Assembly: GCA_021799445.1 (NCBI GenBank)
Contig: JAJZAM010000008.1
Coordinates: forward strand, 1-40,093
Direction of reading: 5' to 3'
Source: Actinomycetes bacterium
GTDB taxonomy: Bacteria; Actinomycetota; Acidimicrobiia; Acidimicrobiales; Palsa-688
Length of the DNA: 40,093 nucleotides
The notes beneath the pieces were generated by a model. It saw only the letters and a program-made list of their open reading frames with translations. It made no database searches and was not told the DNA's origin. Shown piece after piece: positions 8,409 to 16,801 of this stretch (its first letter is position 1; the number at the start of each line of letters is the position of its first letter). The position numbers and the translations under genes were made by a program.

Positions 8409-11138
8409 ATGGCATCATCGGCCTCTGACCGTGATGCTCATATCCGCGTGTTGACACGAGAATCCGACAGCGTCGAGCTCGCCGCAGACGACCGTTTCGG
8501 CGAGGTAGCGGAACTGCTCGTGAACGCTGGCCGTGTCGTGCCCGGGTTGACCTTCGACGAGCGGGCCGGCCTGGGCCGCTCCTGGTGGTGGCCTCTTCCG
8601 GCGGCTTCGCAGCGGCCTCTTGTCGCGTCGCTCGTCGACGACGCTTCCATCGAAGGCCAACGCGTCGTGGCTAGCCGCCTCGGCGAAGCGGTCGACGGGA
8701 TCGTCCGGGCCCGCCTGGTCGCGGCCCGAGCGCCGCTCGCTGTTCGGCGTTCGGGGAGGCTGACGGTCAGCCAAGCGTGGTGTGTTTCCCTGGTGTCCGC
8801 CGACCCTTGGCTGAGCGCGTCGGCTGACCCGGCCAAGGTCGCAGCGCTATCTGAAGCGGTCGCCGCCTGGGTGCGCTCCGGTGCGGTCATCCCCGGCCGG
8901 GTCAGGCTGTGCCTGCGCATCGTCGAGCCGGCGACGGCCAACTCCGGCGCAAGCTCATCGGGGCGTGCGAAGACGCAGCCGCTGTGGCGGGTGGAGCTGC
9001 TAGCCCAAGACCAAGACGAGCCTAGCCTGATCGCCCCCCTAGCGGACCTGTGGGCCGGCGAGTCGCCTTTCGCGCCGAGCGCTATCGCCGACGTGCTCGG
9101 CGGTCTAGCCCGGATGGCACGCCTCGCCCCCGAGCTCGCCGGAGCGCTCGAAGAGGCCGAACCCGACAGCGTGCAAGTCGACTCGGCGGGCGTAGTCGCT
9201 TTGCTGGCGGAGCGGGCGAAACTGTTAGAGGACGCCGGCATAGCCGTCCTCGCGCCGGGCTGGTGGAGCCGCCCGGCGCGTCTCGGGCTGCGAGCGAAAC
9301 TCAAACGAGCGCGAAGCCAGGCCAGCGGCGGGGCCGGCTCGGGACTTGTCGGCATGGACAGCATCGTCGACTTCGAATGGCAGGCCGCTCTCGGCGACAC
9401 CCGGCTCACCAAAGCCGACCTCGCCGTGCTGCAACGCGGGGCGAAAGCCAAACAGGAGCTGGTGCGCCTGCGCGGGCAGTGGGTGCGAATAGACGTCGAC
9501 AGTATCGGCCGGCTCCTAGCGAAGGTCGGCGAGGAAAGTTCCGCCGAAGCCCGCGACCTGCTCAAGGCCGGCCTCGGCTTGGGAGACCTCGACCTTGAGC
9601 CCGGCCTCGAAGTGCTAGACGTGGACGCGACCGCGGTCGGGTGGATGCGAACCCTCCTCGACGGCGCCCTGCACGCGACCGTCGAGGCTGTGCCGACCCC
9701 GGCGGGTTTCGAAGGTCAGCTGCGCCCCTACCAAGAAAGGGGCGTCGGGTGGCTTGCGTTCCTCGGCCGGCTCGGCCTGGGAGCTTGCCTCGCCGACGAC
9801 ATGGGTCTCGGCAAGACCGCCCAGCTGATCGCCGCGATGATCGCCGACCCCGCGGACGGCCCCACCCTGGTCGTCTGCCCGGTGTCGGTGCTCGGGAACT
9901 GGGAGCGCGAGCTGGCACGTTTCGCCCCTTCGCTTCGGGTGCTGGTACACCACGGTGGCGCCCGCAATGTCGGGGACGTAACCCTGGCGGAGCGCGCAGC
10001 GGACGCCGACGTGGTGATCAGCACCTACTCGCTTCTGGCCCGCGACCGGGAGGCCCTCGAAGGCGTCGAGTGGGCCAGGCTGGTCTTCGACGAAGCCCAG
10101 CAGCTCAAGAACCCGTCCGCAGCGCAGACCAGGGCCGCGGCGTCGCTGAAAGCCGGCAGGAGGGTAGCGCTCACGGGGACCCCTGTGGAGAACAGGCTGA
10201 GCGAGCTGTGGTCGATAATGCACCTGCTAAACCCGGGTCTGCTCGGGACCGCCCGGGTCTTCAAGGAGCGCTTCGCGGTGCCGATCGAACGCGAAGGAGA
10301 CCCCGAAGCGACCGCCCTTTTGCGCCGGGTGACCGGGCCGTTCGTGCTTCGCAGGCTAAAGACCGACAGGTCGATCATCTCGGACCTTCCCGACAAGATC
10401 GAGACGGTGGACCGCTGCCCTCTCACCAAGGAGCAGGCGACGCTCTACCAGGCTGTCGTCGACGACATGCTCGCCCAGGCGGACGCTTCGGACGGCATAC
10501 AACGCCGCGGTGTCGTCCTCGCCGGGCTGTCCAAGCTCAAACAGGTCTGCAACCACCCCGCGCATTTCCTCTCCGACGGCTCGGCGCTCGCCGGGCGTTC
10601 AGGGAAGCTGTCGCGCGCCGAGGAGCTTCTCGAAGAGATCCTCGACGCAGGGGACAAGGTGCTGTGCTTCACGCAGTTCTCCGAATGGGGCGCGCTGCTC
10701 GCCCCCTACTTCCAGCGGCGCTTCGGGGTGGAAACCCTGTGGCTGCACGGCCGTGTGCGACGCACCGCCAGGGACGACATGGTCAGGCGTTTCAGCGCCG
10801 CCGGGGGGCCTCCCCTGTTCTTAATATCGCTCAAGGCGGGCGGTACGGGGCTGAACCTGACCGCCGCGTCGCACGTCATACACCTAGACAGGTGGTGGAA
10901 CCCGGCGGTGGAAGACCAGGCGACCGACCGGGCTTTTCGCATAGGCCAGCGCCGCAACGTGCAAGTCCACAAGCTGGTCAGCTCCGGCACCGTCGAGGAG
11001 CGCATCGACGAGATGATCACAGCGAAACGCGACCTCGCTGCCCGGGCGGTCGGCGCCGGCGAGGAATGGCTCACCGGGCTTTCGGGGTCGGAACTGAGGG
11101 ACCTGGTGGCGCTCAGCGCGCAGGCGGTAGCCGGCTGA
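8409..11138 (+). CDS. SNF2-family DEAD-like ATPase/translocase (HepA/RapA-like)
   Basis: This 909-residue protein is probably a double-stranded-DNA translocase. Residues 1-430 match the layout of the bacterial SNF2-associated N-terminal region. The ATPase core has motif I DDMGLGKTAQL (about 464), motif II VFDEAQQLKN (about 560), motif III LTGTPVENRLSELW, and the Snf2-specific LLNPGLLG. The C-terminal helicase lobe has WLHGRV (about 778), SLKAGGTGLNLT and DQATDRAFRIGQ (about 835), all intact. SNF2 enzymes remodel protein-DNA complexes, here perhaps in repair or transcription recycling. Its stop overlaps the start of the SWIM protein (TGATG), so the two are translationally coupled and likely form a functional pair. 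It is transcribed away from a divergent neighbour. Confidence 0.95.
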   Translation: MASSASDRDAHIRVLTRESDSVELAADDRFGEVAELLVNAGRVVPGLTFDERAGLGRSWWWPLPAASQRPLVASLVDDASIEGQRVVASRLGEAVDGIVRARLVAARAPLAVRRSGRLTVSQAWCVSLVSADPWLSASADPAKVAALSEAVAAWVRSGAVIPGRVRLCLRIVEPATANSGASSSGRAKTQPLWRVELLAQDQDEPSLIAPLADLWAGESPFAPSAIADVLGGLARMARLAPELAGALEEAEPDSVQVDSAGVVALLAERAKLLEDAGIAVLAPGWWSRPARLGLRAKLKRARSQASGGAGSGLVGMDSIVDFEWQAALGDTRLTKADLAVLQRGAKAKQELVRLRGQWVRIDVDSIGRLLAKVGEESSAEARDLLKAGLGLGDLDLEPGLEVLDVDATAVGWMRTLLDGALHATVEAVPTPAGFEGQLRPYQERGVGWLAFLGRLGLGACLADDMGLGKTAQLIAAMIADPADGPTLVVCPVSVLGNWERELARFAPSLRVLVHHGGARNVGDVTLAERAADADVVISTYSLLARDREALEGVEWARLVFDEAQQLKNPSAAQTRAAASLKAGRRVALTGTPVENRLSELWSIMHLLNPGLLGTARVFKERFAVPIEREGDPEATALLRRVTGPFVLRRLKTDRSIISDLPDKIETVDRCPLTKEQATLYQAVVDDMLAQADASDGIQRRGVVLAGLSKLKQVCNHPAHFLSDGSALAGRSGKLSRAEELLEEILDAGDKVLCFTQFSEWGALLAPYFQRRFGVETLWLHGRVRRTARDDMVRRFSAAGGPPLFLISLKAGGTGLNLTAASHVIHLDRWWNPAVEDQATDRAFRIGQRRNVQVHKLVSSGTVEERIDEMITAKRDLAARAVGAGEEWLTGLSGSELRDLVALSAQAVAG

Positions 11139-11998
11139 TGGCCCGGCGAGCCTGGGACGACGCGTGGCGGCGGTACCCGGCGTCGGTGCCCTTGCCGGCA
11201 AAGGGTGGCATCGCAACGTCCAAGCAGCGGGGCCAGATGGCCGCCACTTGGTGGTCCCGTCGTTTCGTGGCGGTCCTAGAGTCCTACGGGCTCGGCGCCA
11301 GGATGCAGCGCGGCCGGCGTTACGCCCGAAGCGGCCAGGTGCTCGGCCTCCAGGTCGGCTCCGCATCGATAGCAGCCCAAGTGCAGGGCTCCAGGGCCAC
11401 CCCCTACCTGGTGACAGTCAACGTGAGCGCGCCCAGCGACGAGCAGTGGGCTCGCATCATCGACGCGATGAAAGCCAAGGTGGGTTTCGCCGCCCGCCTG
11501 GTCGACGGGGAAGTCCCAACCGACTTGGAGGACGTGTTCGCGTCGTGCGGGGTTGCCCTGTTCCCGGCGAAATGGGAGGACCTCAAAGCCACGTGCAGCT
11601 GCCCGGACTGGGAGAACCCCTGCAAGCACATTGCGGCGGTGCTCTACGTGTTCGCCGACCGCCTCGACGAAGACCCGTGGCTGGTGCTGGAACTGCGGGG
11701 ACGCCCCCGTGACGCGCTTCTGGAAGTGTTCGCTGTTGGACGTTCCGGGCTTTCGGCGGGATGGCCGGGCACCTCCAGCGCCGACGTTGAGGTGGCAGCG
11801 TGGTGGCCGTTCGCCCCCGGACAGCGCCCGCCTGTGTCAGCAGAGCCGGCGTCGCAGACCGCCTTGGCGGCCGCTCCGCCCGAAGGCCGGCCAGATGCTG
11901 TCCTCGACGGTTTGGACAACCTAGAAGTGACAGTCGGCAAGGCGGCGGTGGTCGAGATCATCCGGCCGCTCTACGCCCACATCACAGCCCCGGACTGA
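11138..11998 (+). CDS. SWIM zinc-finger protein, partner of the SNF2 ATPase
   Basis: The 286-residue protein has a SWIM zinc finger at about residues 150-167: CSCPDWENPCKHIAAVLY, matching CxCx(n)CxH. The N-terminal part (ATWWSRRFVAVLESYGLG, RRYARSGQVLGLQV) is the usual beginning of actinobacterial SWIM proteins that are encoded next to SNF2 genes. SWIM domains bind DNA or proteins. The start ATG overlaps the SNF2 stop by one nucleotide. The region after about residue 215 is Pro/Ala-rich and variable, and ends with a helix (AAVVEIIRPLYAHI). A role as DNA-binding accessory to the translocase is inferred from the pairing. Confidence 0.92.
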   Translation: MARRAWDDAWRRYPASVPLPAKGGIATSKQRGQMAATWWSRRFVAVLESYGLGARMQRGRRYARSGQVLGLQVGSASIAAQVQGSRATPYLVTVNVSAPSDEQWARIIDAMKAKVGFAARLVDGEVPTDLEDVFASCGVALFPAKWEDLKATCSCPDWENPCKHIAAVLYVFADRLDEDPWLVLELRGRPRDALLEVFAVGRSGLSAGWPGTSSADVEVAAWWPFAPGQRPPVSAEPASQTALAAAPPEGRPDAVLDGLDNLEVTVGKAAVVEIIRPLYAHITAPD

Positions 11999-12096
11999 TC
12001 CACTCGTCGCTGGCCAGGTGGGTGCCGCGGGCGGGGAGGGGTCCTGCTGGCCGGGTGGATTGTGATGCGAAACGAGGAGTCTTGCATCGCTGGTGG

Positions 12097-12102
12097 TAGC
12101 AT
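12097..12102 (+). promoter_or_regulatory. -10 element, near-leaderless promoter of vapBC
   Basis: TAGCAT stands 7 nt before ATG 12110. The intervening TGGGGGT could also serve as a very close ribosome site, so leaderless initiation is likely but not certain. Confidence 0.4.
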
Positions 12103-12109
12103 TGGGGGT

Positions 12110-12361
12110 ATGACGACGGCTATCACTGTCCGCTTAGACGACGACGATCACGAGGCGTTGACTCGCCAGGCCGCCGAGCTGCGCTTGCGGCCGGGGACTT
12201 TGGCGCGGATGCTCGTCCATGCCGGTCTCGCCGAGGGGCGCTCAGCCGCCCCCGAGCCGCGAGCCGCCATCGACCGTCTTGTCCGCCGTTCCCAACAGGC
12301 CCGCCGGGCCGACGCCGTAGCGCTCGTGGCCGAAGCTCGCGACGCGCTCGGCGGGCGTTAG
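12110..12361 (+). CDS. vapB: VapB-type ribbon-helix-helix antitoxin
   Basis: This 83-residue protein begins MTTAITVRLDDDDHEALTRQ, a classic ribbon-helix-helix strand followed by helix 1, then RPGTLARMLVHAGL as helix 2. RHH antitoxins dimerise, bind their own promoter and neutralise a cognate PIN toxin through the C-terminal tail (here DRLVRRSQQARRADAVALVAE). The TAG stop overlaps the GTG of the toxin gene by one base. ATG 12110 is preferred over the upstream ATG 12062 because it begins the RHH strand and follows the -10. Confidence 0.85.
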   Translation: MTTAITVRLDDDDHEALTRQAAELRLRPGTLARMLVHAGLAEGRSAAPEPRAAIDRLVRRSQQARRADAVALVAEARDALGGR

Positions 12362-12786
12362 TGAGTGTCGTCGTAGACGCCAGTCTGATCGTCGCCTTGT
12401 TGGTCGCTGATGAGCGCCAAGACGCGGCGCGAGCGCACCTGGAGGGTTGGTTGGACGCCGGAGAGGAGCTTCACGCCCCTGCGGTCTTGCCCTACGAGGT
12501 CGCTAACGTGCTCGCCCGGCTGGTTTTCGACGGCGACCTAGACGTCAACAGCGTGCCCGAAACTTGGTCTGATCTGGCCGCTCTCGGCGTGCAGTTCCAT
12601 CCTTTCAGGGTCCCTGAGGACGGCCCGGCACTGGCCGGTCTGACTGCGCAGCTACGACGCCGTCACGCCACCGACTCCTCCTACATCCATCTGGCGCAAC
12701 AGCTGGGTACGCAGGTTTGGACGCTCGACGGGCCGCTTGCCCGTAACGCAGCCGACCGTGGACTTCCCGTCAAACTGGTCACCTGA
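12361..12786 (+). CDS. vapC: VapC-type PIN-domain toxin
   Basis: The 141-residue protein is a PIN-domain ribonuclease. The first catalytic aspartate is in VVVDASLIVALLV, the conserved glutamate in LPYEVANVLARL, and the later acidic residues in RRHATDSSYIHLAQQL and TLDGPLARNAAD. PIN toxins cleave specific RNAs, often tRNA or rRNA, when released from the antitoxin. It starts with GTG overlapping the antitoxin stop, so expression is coupled. All expected motifs are present, and it looks intact. Downstream, a decayed reading frame on the other strand meets its stop tail to tail. Confidence 0.9.
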   Translation: MSVVVDASLIVALLVADERQDAARAHLEGWLDAGEELHAPAVLPYEVANVLARLVFDGDLDVNSVPETWSDLAALGVQFHPFRVPEDGPALAGLTAQLRRRHATDSSYIHLAQQLGTQVWTLDGPLARNAADRGLPVKLVT

Positions 12787-13031
12787 GGACGATGTCCCGT
12801 GCTTGGCGGCACAACCTCTGGGCAGAGACGGTACGGACCTGCTCGTCGCTGACCGGGGCGTCTGCCTCCGCTGCTCGGCGGCCCCTGCGAGGTCGCCGTA
12901 CCACCCCTGCGGGTCGCTGTCGCGATGGCGCTGAACAGCGGCTACTGCCGCTGCCTGCCAGTGCTCGTCGATAAGACGACGCACGGTCTCATCTGCGGTG
13001 ACCGGCCCAGCGCTAAGCCTTTCGGTAGGGT
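12779..13031 (-). pseudogene. Possible remnant of a small antitoxin-like gene
   Basis: On the minus strand one frame reads VTADETVRRLIDEHWQAA followed by QRHRDSDPQGWYGDLAGAAE, and after an apparent frameshift a second frame reads DAPVSDEQVRTVSAQRL to a stop at 12779-12781. The two pieces look like the C-terminal part of a small RHH-linked antitoxin, but no N-terminal domain or start codon is seen. The coding frame runs into the promoter of the next gene. This is pattern recognition only, and the stretch may be non-coding. Confidence 0.25.
13026..13031 (+). promoter_or_regulatory. -10 element, leaderless promoter of the methyltransferase
   Basis: TAGGGT is followed by GGGACC and then GTG 13038, giving a 6-nt spacing typical of a transcript that starts on the codon. 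Confidence 0.4.
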
Positions 13032-13037
13032 GGGACC

Positions 13038-13649
13038 GTGCAGGACGTCGCCCGGCACTGGAATGCCGTCTACGAGACGAAGGCCGCCGATCAGGTCAGC
13101 TGGTTCCAGGCCGCACCTGTCACTTCGCTGCGCCTATTGGAGCGTTGGGCCCCGCCGGGCGGCTCGGTTATTGACGTCGGTGCCGGTGCCTCGACCCTGG
13201 TAGACGAGCTCGTCGGTGCCGGCTGGAAAGACGTGACTGTCCTGGACGTCTCGGAGGCGGCGCTGACAAAGGTGCGCAAAAGACTCGGCGAGCGCCTCGG
13301 CGCAGTGACTTTCGCCGCTGGCGATGTCCGCACGTGGCGGTCGGAGCGAACGTACGGCGCCTGGCACGACCGAGCCGTGTTCCACTTTCTCGTCGAACCG
13401 TCAGACCGTGATCATTACGTGTCGACGGCCAGCAAGGCGGTCGCCCCCGGGGGCGTGGCCGTGCTCGCAACGTTCGCCGCCGACGGGCCGGTAGAGTGCT
13501 CCGGCCTGCCGACGCTCCGCTACGACGCGGAGAGCCTCGCCAGAATTTTCGGCTCCGCTTTTTCCCTGGAGCACGCCGAACGCGAGGAGCACGCCACGCC
13601 GTTCGGAACGATCCAGCCGTTCACCTGGGTGGTGCTTCGCCGCGTGTAA
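13038..13649 (+). CDS. Class I SAM-dependent methyltransferase (small, standalone)
   Basis: This 203-residue enzyme has motif I SVIDVGAGASTLVDEL (about residues 43-58), motif II VTVLDVSEAAL, and DRAVFHFL after the acidic GDVRTW. It starts VQDVARHWNAVYETKAADQVSWFQ, the opening of a family found widely in Proteobacteria and Actinobacteria that includes tellurite-resistance-like and thiopurine-type methyltransferases. The substrate is unknown. GTG 13038 is chosen because the -10 hexamer stands 6 nt before it and the product begins in register with the family. It is flanked by a toxin-antitoxin pair and the transposase remnants but looks intact. Confidence 0.88.
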   Translation: MQDVARHWNAVYETKAADQVSWFQAAPVTSLRLLERWAPPGGSVIDVGAGASTLVDELVGAGWKDVTVLDVSEAALTKVRKRLGERLGAVTFAAGDVRTWRSERTYGAWHDRAVFHFLVEPSDRDHYVSTASKAVAPGGVAVLATFAADGPVECSGLPTLRYDAESLARIFGSAFSLEHAEREEHATPFGTIQPFTWVVLRRV

Positions 13650-13957
13650 CCGTCTACTCGACGGGCGCGTCGAATCACCGGCGGGATCGTGCGGCGGGCG
13701 ACTCGTCAGCGGAGGCGACCCCATGCTGGAACGCCCTCGCGGTGGCGGTCGATGTCACACGCCCGGGCATTATGGCGTAGAGGTCGTGCGTTTCGACATT
13801 CCCGTGGTCCTCGCCTCGGGCAACGTCGTTACCTGCACCCGACGCCGGCAGCCGAAACTTCAAGCCGCGGGCCTTCGAGCAGCAGAGGCCAAGCGCTGCT
13901 CCACCACATCGCAGGTCGCACGTCGCAGTGAAACTGCATGTCGGGGCTGGTCACACT
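13650..13957. other. Non-coding stretch
   Basis: I see no supportable gene, repeat or known RNA here. Short open frames on both strands lack recognisable domains and initiation signals. The stretch separates the methyltransferase gene from the transposase remnants. Confidence 0.6.
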
Positions 13958-14260
13958 AGTCCCACGAAATCCGTTTGGCCCGTCGTGGGCAGAGGGGACA
14001 CGAGTTGCGGGTCCTGTGCGGCCACGACCTGTGGACGGTGCGGTAGGGGGTGACTCCCAGCCGCGCTCGGCGGTGAGGGCCATGGCCTTCCGGTGGATCG
14101 TTGCGAGCGATGCCCCCCTCGGCCGTATGACGGGCGAGGCCCTTCGATGACCTTCACCAGCCCGGCTCGGGTCCGCCGGTGCCCCCCGGTCAACTCGTGG
14201 AAGCCGTTCCAGGGCGGCGAGACCGCCAGGTTGAAAGCGCGGAGTACGCTCTGTGGTGTG
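13958..14260 (-). pseudogene. Decayed rve/Mu-type transposase fragment
   Basis: On the minus strand, short runs in two alternating frames line up with the helix-turn-helix and linker part of DDE (rve) transposases of the Mu/integrase-core type: FQPGGLAALERLPRVDRG, then RRTRAGLVKVIEG, then ASLATIHRKAMALTAERGW, then VVAAQDPQLVS, then AHDGPNGFRG. These follow one another in the order expected, with at least three frame changes between them. The catalytic DDE core, which would follow downstream, is absent. The fragment is therefore both truncated and frameshifted and cannot be functional. The family identity is from memory of conserved motifs. Confidence 0.6.
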
Positions 14261-14461
14261 CTCCGCGCGTGGCGCACTGGCCTCGACCCGGCAGGCCGAT
14301 ATCTGTCGGAGCTCTCTCCGCGAAGCCCACGGCGGGCAGCTCACACACCGATGTCCGGCGGGGGCGTTTATAGTCCCGGGTCGTCACGCCAGTGTCGTCG
14401 TATTCGCTCAGGGACGAAGAGTCGTGAGAATCGAGCGCTTCGATCGCGAAGGCGTTGCACT

Positions 14462-14660
14462 GGGCGGCGGCGCCTTGAAGGGTGACGTGGTAGCCGAAAC
14501 CTTGGAGTTGTGACACGACCCGCATGTTCGGCGTCCTGCTTGACGAAGTATTGGTGAGCGGGTGCTACCAAGATGAAGTGTCCGACAGCAGCAGGGCTTT
14601 CTTCTTGCCGATCCGGCGGGTGAGACGCCAGAGCTGCGCTGAGAGGTAGGTGACATGCCC
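14462..14660 (-). pseudogene. C-terminal fragment of an IS110-family transposase
   Basis: On the minus strand TYLSAQLWRLTRRIGKKKAL matches the IS110 transposase C-terminal (transposase_20) region. It breaks at an in-frame TAG, a second frame gives YFVKQDAEHAGR, and a third segment in the first frame gives VVSQLQGFGYHVTLQGAAA, the usual end of these proteins. The order is correct, and the N-terminal DEDD domain is missing. Only about 200 bp survive. No IS ends were recognised. It lies directly upstream of the intact gene at 14742 and next to a different transposase remnant. Confidence 0.7.
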
Positions 14661-14741
14661 CGCGAAGGGGCAGCCCGAAGGGTTAGAGTGGAATGCCCGA
14701 GGTTCTCCGGCTGGGGGTAGAGAGACCCGGGAGACTGAAAT

Positions 14742-15371
14742 GTGATGGAGTTCGCGAAAAGCACTGAAGAGGCCGAGTGGATTAAGGAGTGTAGGTCCCC
14801 GCTCCCATCAGACAGGGGACCTCTGCGGATAGCGCACATCGTGCCAAGTGGTTATAGCGTCTATTTTGCTATCCCGCACTTGGCGCACGGTTTTGGTGGG
14901 CGGTGGGTGCCTCGTTCTGCGGGCGCTTCGGTGCAACCCGGAAGGTTGGATCCCGTGAGACTGCGTGCTGTTACGACGGCGCTCGCCGCCGGCGAGGGGC
15001 ATCTGGCTGTCTGGGCCGCGTGGTGGAAGGGGTGGGGGAGCGGACTTGAGTCCGTGTTGTCGAAGCTGACGGGTTTAACAACATGGGGGAGGGACTTCCT
15101 CGACGGAGCGACTTTTGAGCTTCCTTATGAATCGTATGTACTGCTTCAGGGACCGCTAGGAGACATAAATGCCGCCGGCGCGCTTGGCATGTCTCCGCAG
15201 TTCTTCTGGCCAAGGGACCGATCCTGGGTCGTGGTCACGGGAATCGACTTCGAAGTCACAGTCGTTGGCGTTGACGCGATGCGCGCTTGTCGACTAGCAG
15301 AGGTGCAAAGCCTTGACATGCGCCTCGTGACTCCCTCAATGTCAATCAGCGTCCTCAATTCCGCCTGGTAG
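14742..15371 (+). CDS. Hypothetical actinobacterial protein
   Basis: I do not recognise a named function. The 209-residue frame is intact and starts at GTG 14742 or ATG 14745. The C-terminal half has FELPYESYVLLQGPL, SPQFFWPRDRSWVVVTGIDF and a following EVTVVGVD, a pattern I associate with hypothetical proteins in Streptomyces and relatives. It has no signal peptide and no obvious membrane segment. Codons such as ATA, TTT, TTA and GTT are commoner than in its neighbours, and it sits between transposase and ATPase remnants, so acquisition by transfer is plausible. A possible -10 (TAGAGT, 14684-14689) and hairpin GCCCC-GCGAA-GGGGC lie upstream. The gene could be an immunity or accessory protein, but nothing shows this directly. 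Confidence 0.65.
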   Translation: MMEFAKSTEEAEWIKECRSPLPSDRGPLRIAHIVPSGYSVYFAIPHLAHGFGGRWVPRSAGASVQPGRLDPVRLRAVTTALAAGEGHLAVWAAWWKGWGSGLESVLSKLTGLTTWGRDFLDGATFELPYESYVLLQGPLGDINAAGALGMSPQFFWPRDRSWVVVTGIDFEVTVVGVDAMRACRLAEVQSLDMRLVTPSMSISVLNSAW

Positions 15372-15890
15372 CCGAACGGGTACTGTCAGTGTCGTCGGCA
15401 TGGGCTTGGTGGCAGGCGAGGAACTGTGGTCAAGCTTGTGGGGCCCGCACATTACGGGATTGCGACCTGCGCGACCGGCCGGACCGCGCGACATTTGGGG
15501 GGGTATTGCGAGACAGGCGAGCCGCCCGGGCCGGGAAGCGTCGGGCGAAAGAGCTCAGTTTGGGGGTTGCGGCTTCGGCGGATACTGACCCGCTGAGGGT
15601 GGCGGAGGTCGTCACGCTGTGGTGCCGGTGTGCGACGGTTCGGTTAGGGCTTAGCATCCGCCACGCCCCCCGAGAGGTTCGTTTCGCTGCCGCCGGCTGG
15701 CGTAGGTGGGCGCTGGGGTTCGCTGATAGCTGCCGTACGCGGCTTGGAGGTGATAACGGTCACGTCTAGGCGCTGATCGTCGTTTTGTATGTCGTAGGCT
15801 CGTGGAAGCTGATACGCCAAGAACGGCCGTTGCTTGTCTCGCCGCGACCGTTCCAAGTCTTATATCTGGCGGGAATCAGACGAGCGTAAC
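15372..15890. other. No supportable gene
   Basis: The largest plus-strand frame (15389-15769) is Arg/Cys-rich and has no recognisable domain. Fragments in two frames (CETGEPPG near 15510, and KRRAKELSLGVAASADTDPL) weakly recall the beginning of TrwC-type relaxases but are not enough to call. The segment from about 15770 on is lower in GC. Confidence 0.5.
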
Positions 15891-15894
15891 AAAC

Positions 15895-15933
15895 CTATCA
15901 GCACTTTATCCAAAGTTGCTAAAGCGCTGATAG
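15895..15933. promoter_or_regulatory. Inverted repeat upstream of the ATPase pseudogene (operator or hairpin)
   Basis: Arms 15895-15907 (CTATCAGCACTTT) and 15921-15933 (AAAGCGCTGATAG) pair at 12 of 13 positions around a 13-nt loop. The loop side contains ATCCAAAGTTGCT, which makes CTTT-ATCC-AAAG a smaller nested palindrome. The location directly upstream of an ATPase reading frame suggests an operator that once controlled it. Confidence 0.55.
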
Positions 15934-15968
15934 TTAGGTAAGGATAGTGGTGAATTGATCCGGGAGAC

Positions 15969-16801
15969 AATCCTTACACCTCGAACGCTGGGGCGCCACC
16001 ACCGGCGTTGGCGGGCCGCGACACGCAGCTCGGCCAGTTCGAAGTGCTGCTGGCCTGACTGGAGCGGGTGCTATCGGAGTAGTCGATGATCGTCACCGGT
16101 CTGCGCGTGGTCGGCAAGACGGTGTTGCTGGGGGCGTTCGGCGAGTTGGCCGCAGCGCGGGGTGGGCGACTACGGAGGCGGAGATCACCTCGGGCACCGA
16201 TTTCGCGGAGCGGATCGCTGTGCTGGCCCGCCGGGCTTTGCCGCAGGTTGCCCCCAAAGCACGCTGGGGGGAACGGGCCCGCCGGGCGGCGGGTGTGCTG
16301 AGATCGTTCACCTTGACGGTACGTCCCGACGGGAGTCTGGCTGGCTCGCTCGATGTCGACGCCTGGGAAGGCTTGGCGGATACCGGTAACCTGGCCGACG
16401 ACCTGACCGACCTGTTCGTGGCGTTGGGCGAAGCCGCACGGGATCATCACCGCGGGGTGGTGTTCCTTTTCGACGAGGTCCAGTTCCTCGCCTAACGCGA
16501 TCTTGAGGCGTTGATCTCCGCGTTGCACAAGACGGTTCAGCGGAAGCTTCCGCTCACCCTGGTCGCCGCCGGTCTTCCGCAGATACCGCGCCTGGCCGGT
16601 GAAGCAAGGTCGTACTCGGAGCGACTGTTCAGGTTCCCCGAGGTCGGCAGGCTAGACGCTGATGCGGCCCGGTTGGCGCTAACTGCGCCGGCGCAAGCGG
16701 TCGGGGTCGGCTTCGCTTAAGCGGCCGTCGACGCCATCGTCGACTACACGGGAGGATACCCGTACTTCATCCAGGAGTACGGCAAAGCCGTGTGGGACGA
16801 G
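15969..16801 (+). pseudogene. Pseudogene of an AAA-type ATP-binding protein
   Basis: The sequence follows a common actinobacterial ATP-binding protein family in order: NPYTSNAGAPPPALAGRD, a P-loop GLRVVGKT, WATTEAEITSGTDFAER, VLRSFTLTVRPDGSLAG, a Walker B VVFLFDEVQFL, LHKTVQRKLPLTLVAAGLPQ, and YTGGYPYFIQEYGKAVWDE. It is broken by TGA 16056, TAG 16080, a frameshift near 16160, TAA 16493 and TAA 16718, and it lacks its C-terminal domain. There is no start codon in frame, because TGA precedes it. After GKAVWDE the homology stops abruptly at 16801. The five separate lesions show that it has been inactive for some time. Confidence 0.85.

Noticed and set aside
8438-9565. 375-residue minus-strand frame within the SNF2 gene
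   Set aside because: Ser/Arg/Ala-rich composition with no domain, antisense to conserved coding sequence.
9641-11137. Long plus-strand frame overlapping the SNF2 gene
   Set aside because: It is an Arg/Pro-rich shadow of the SNF2 gene. Only the part from ATG 11138 onward is the real SWIM protein.
12062-12109. Upstream start for the first VapB antitoxin
   Set aside because: It would add residues unlike the RHH family and would place the -10 hexamer inside the gene.
13675-13931. Several short frames on both strands downstream of the methyltransferase
   Set aside because: None has initiation signals or recognisable motifs, and all overlap one another.
15389-15769. 126-residue plus-strand frame
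   Set aside because: No start signal or domain. Kept only as part of a non-coding stretch with a weak relaxase suggestion.
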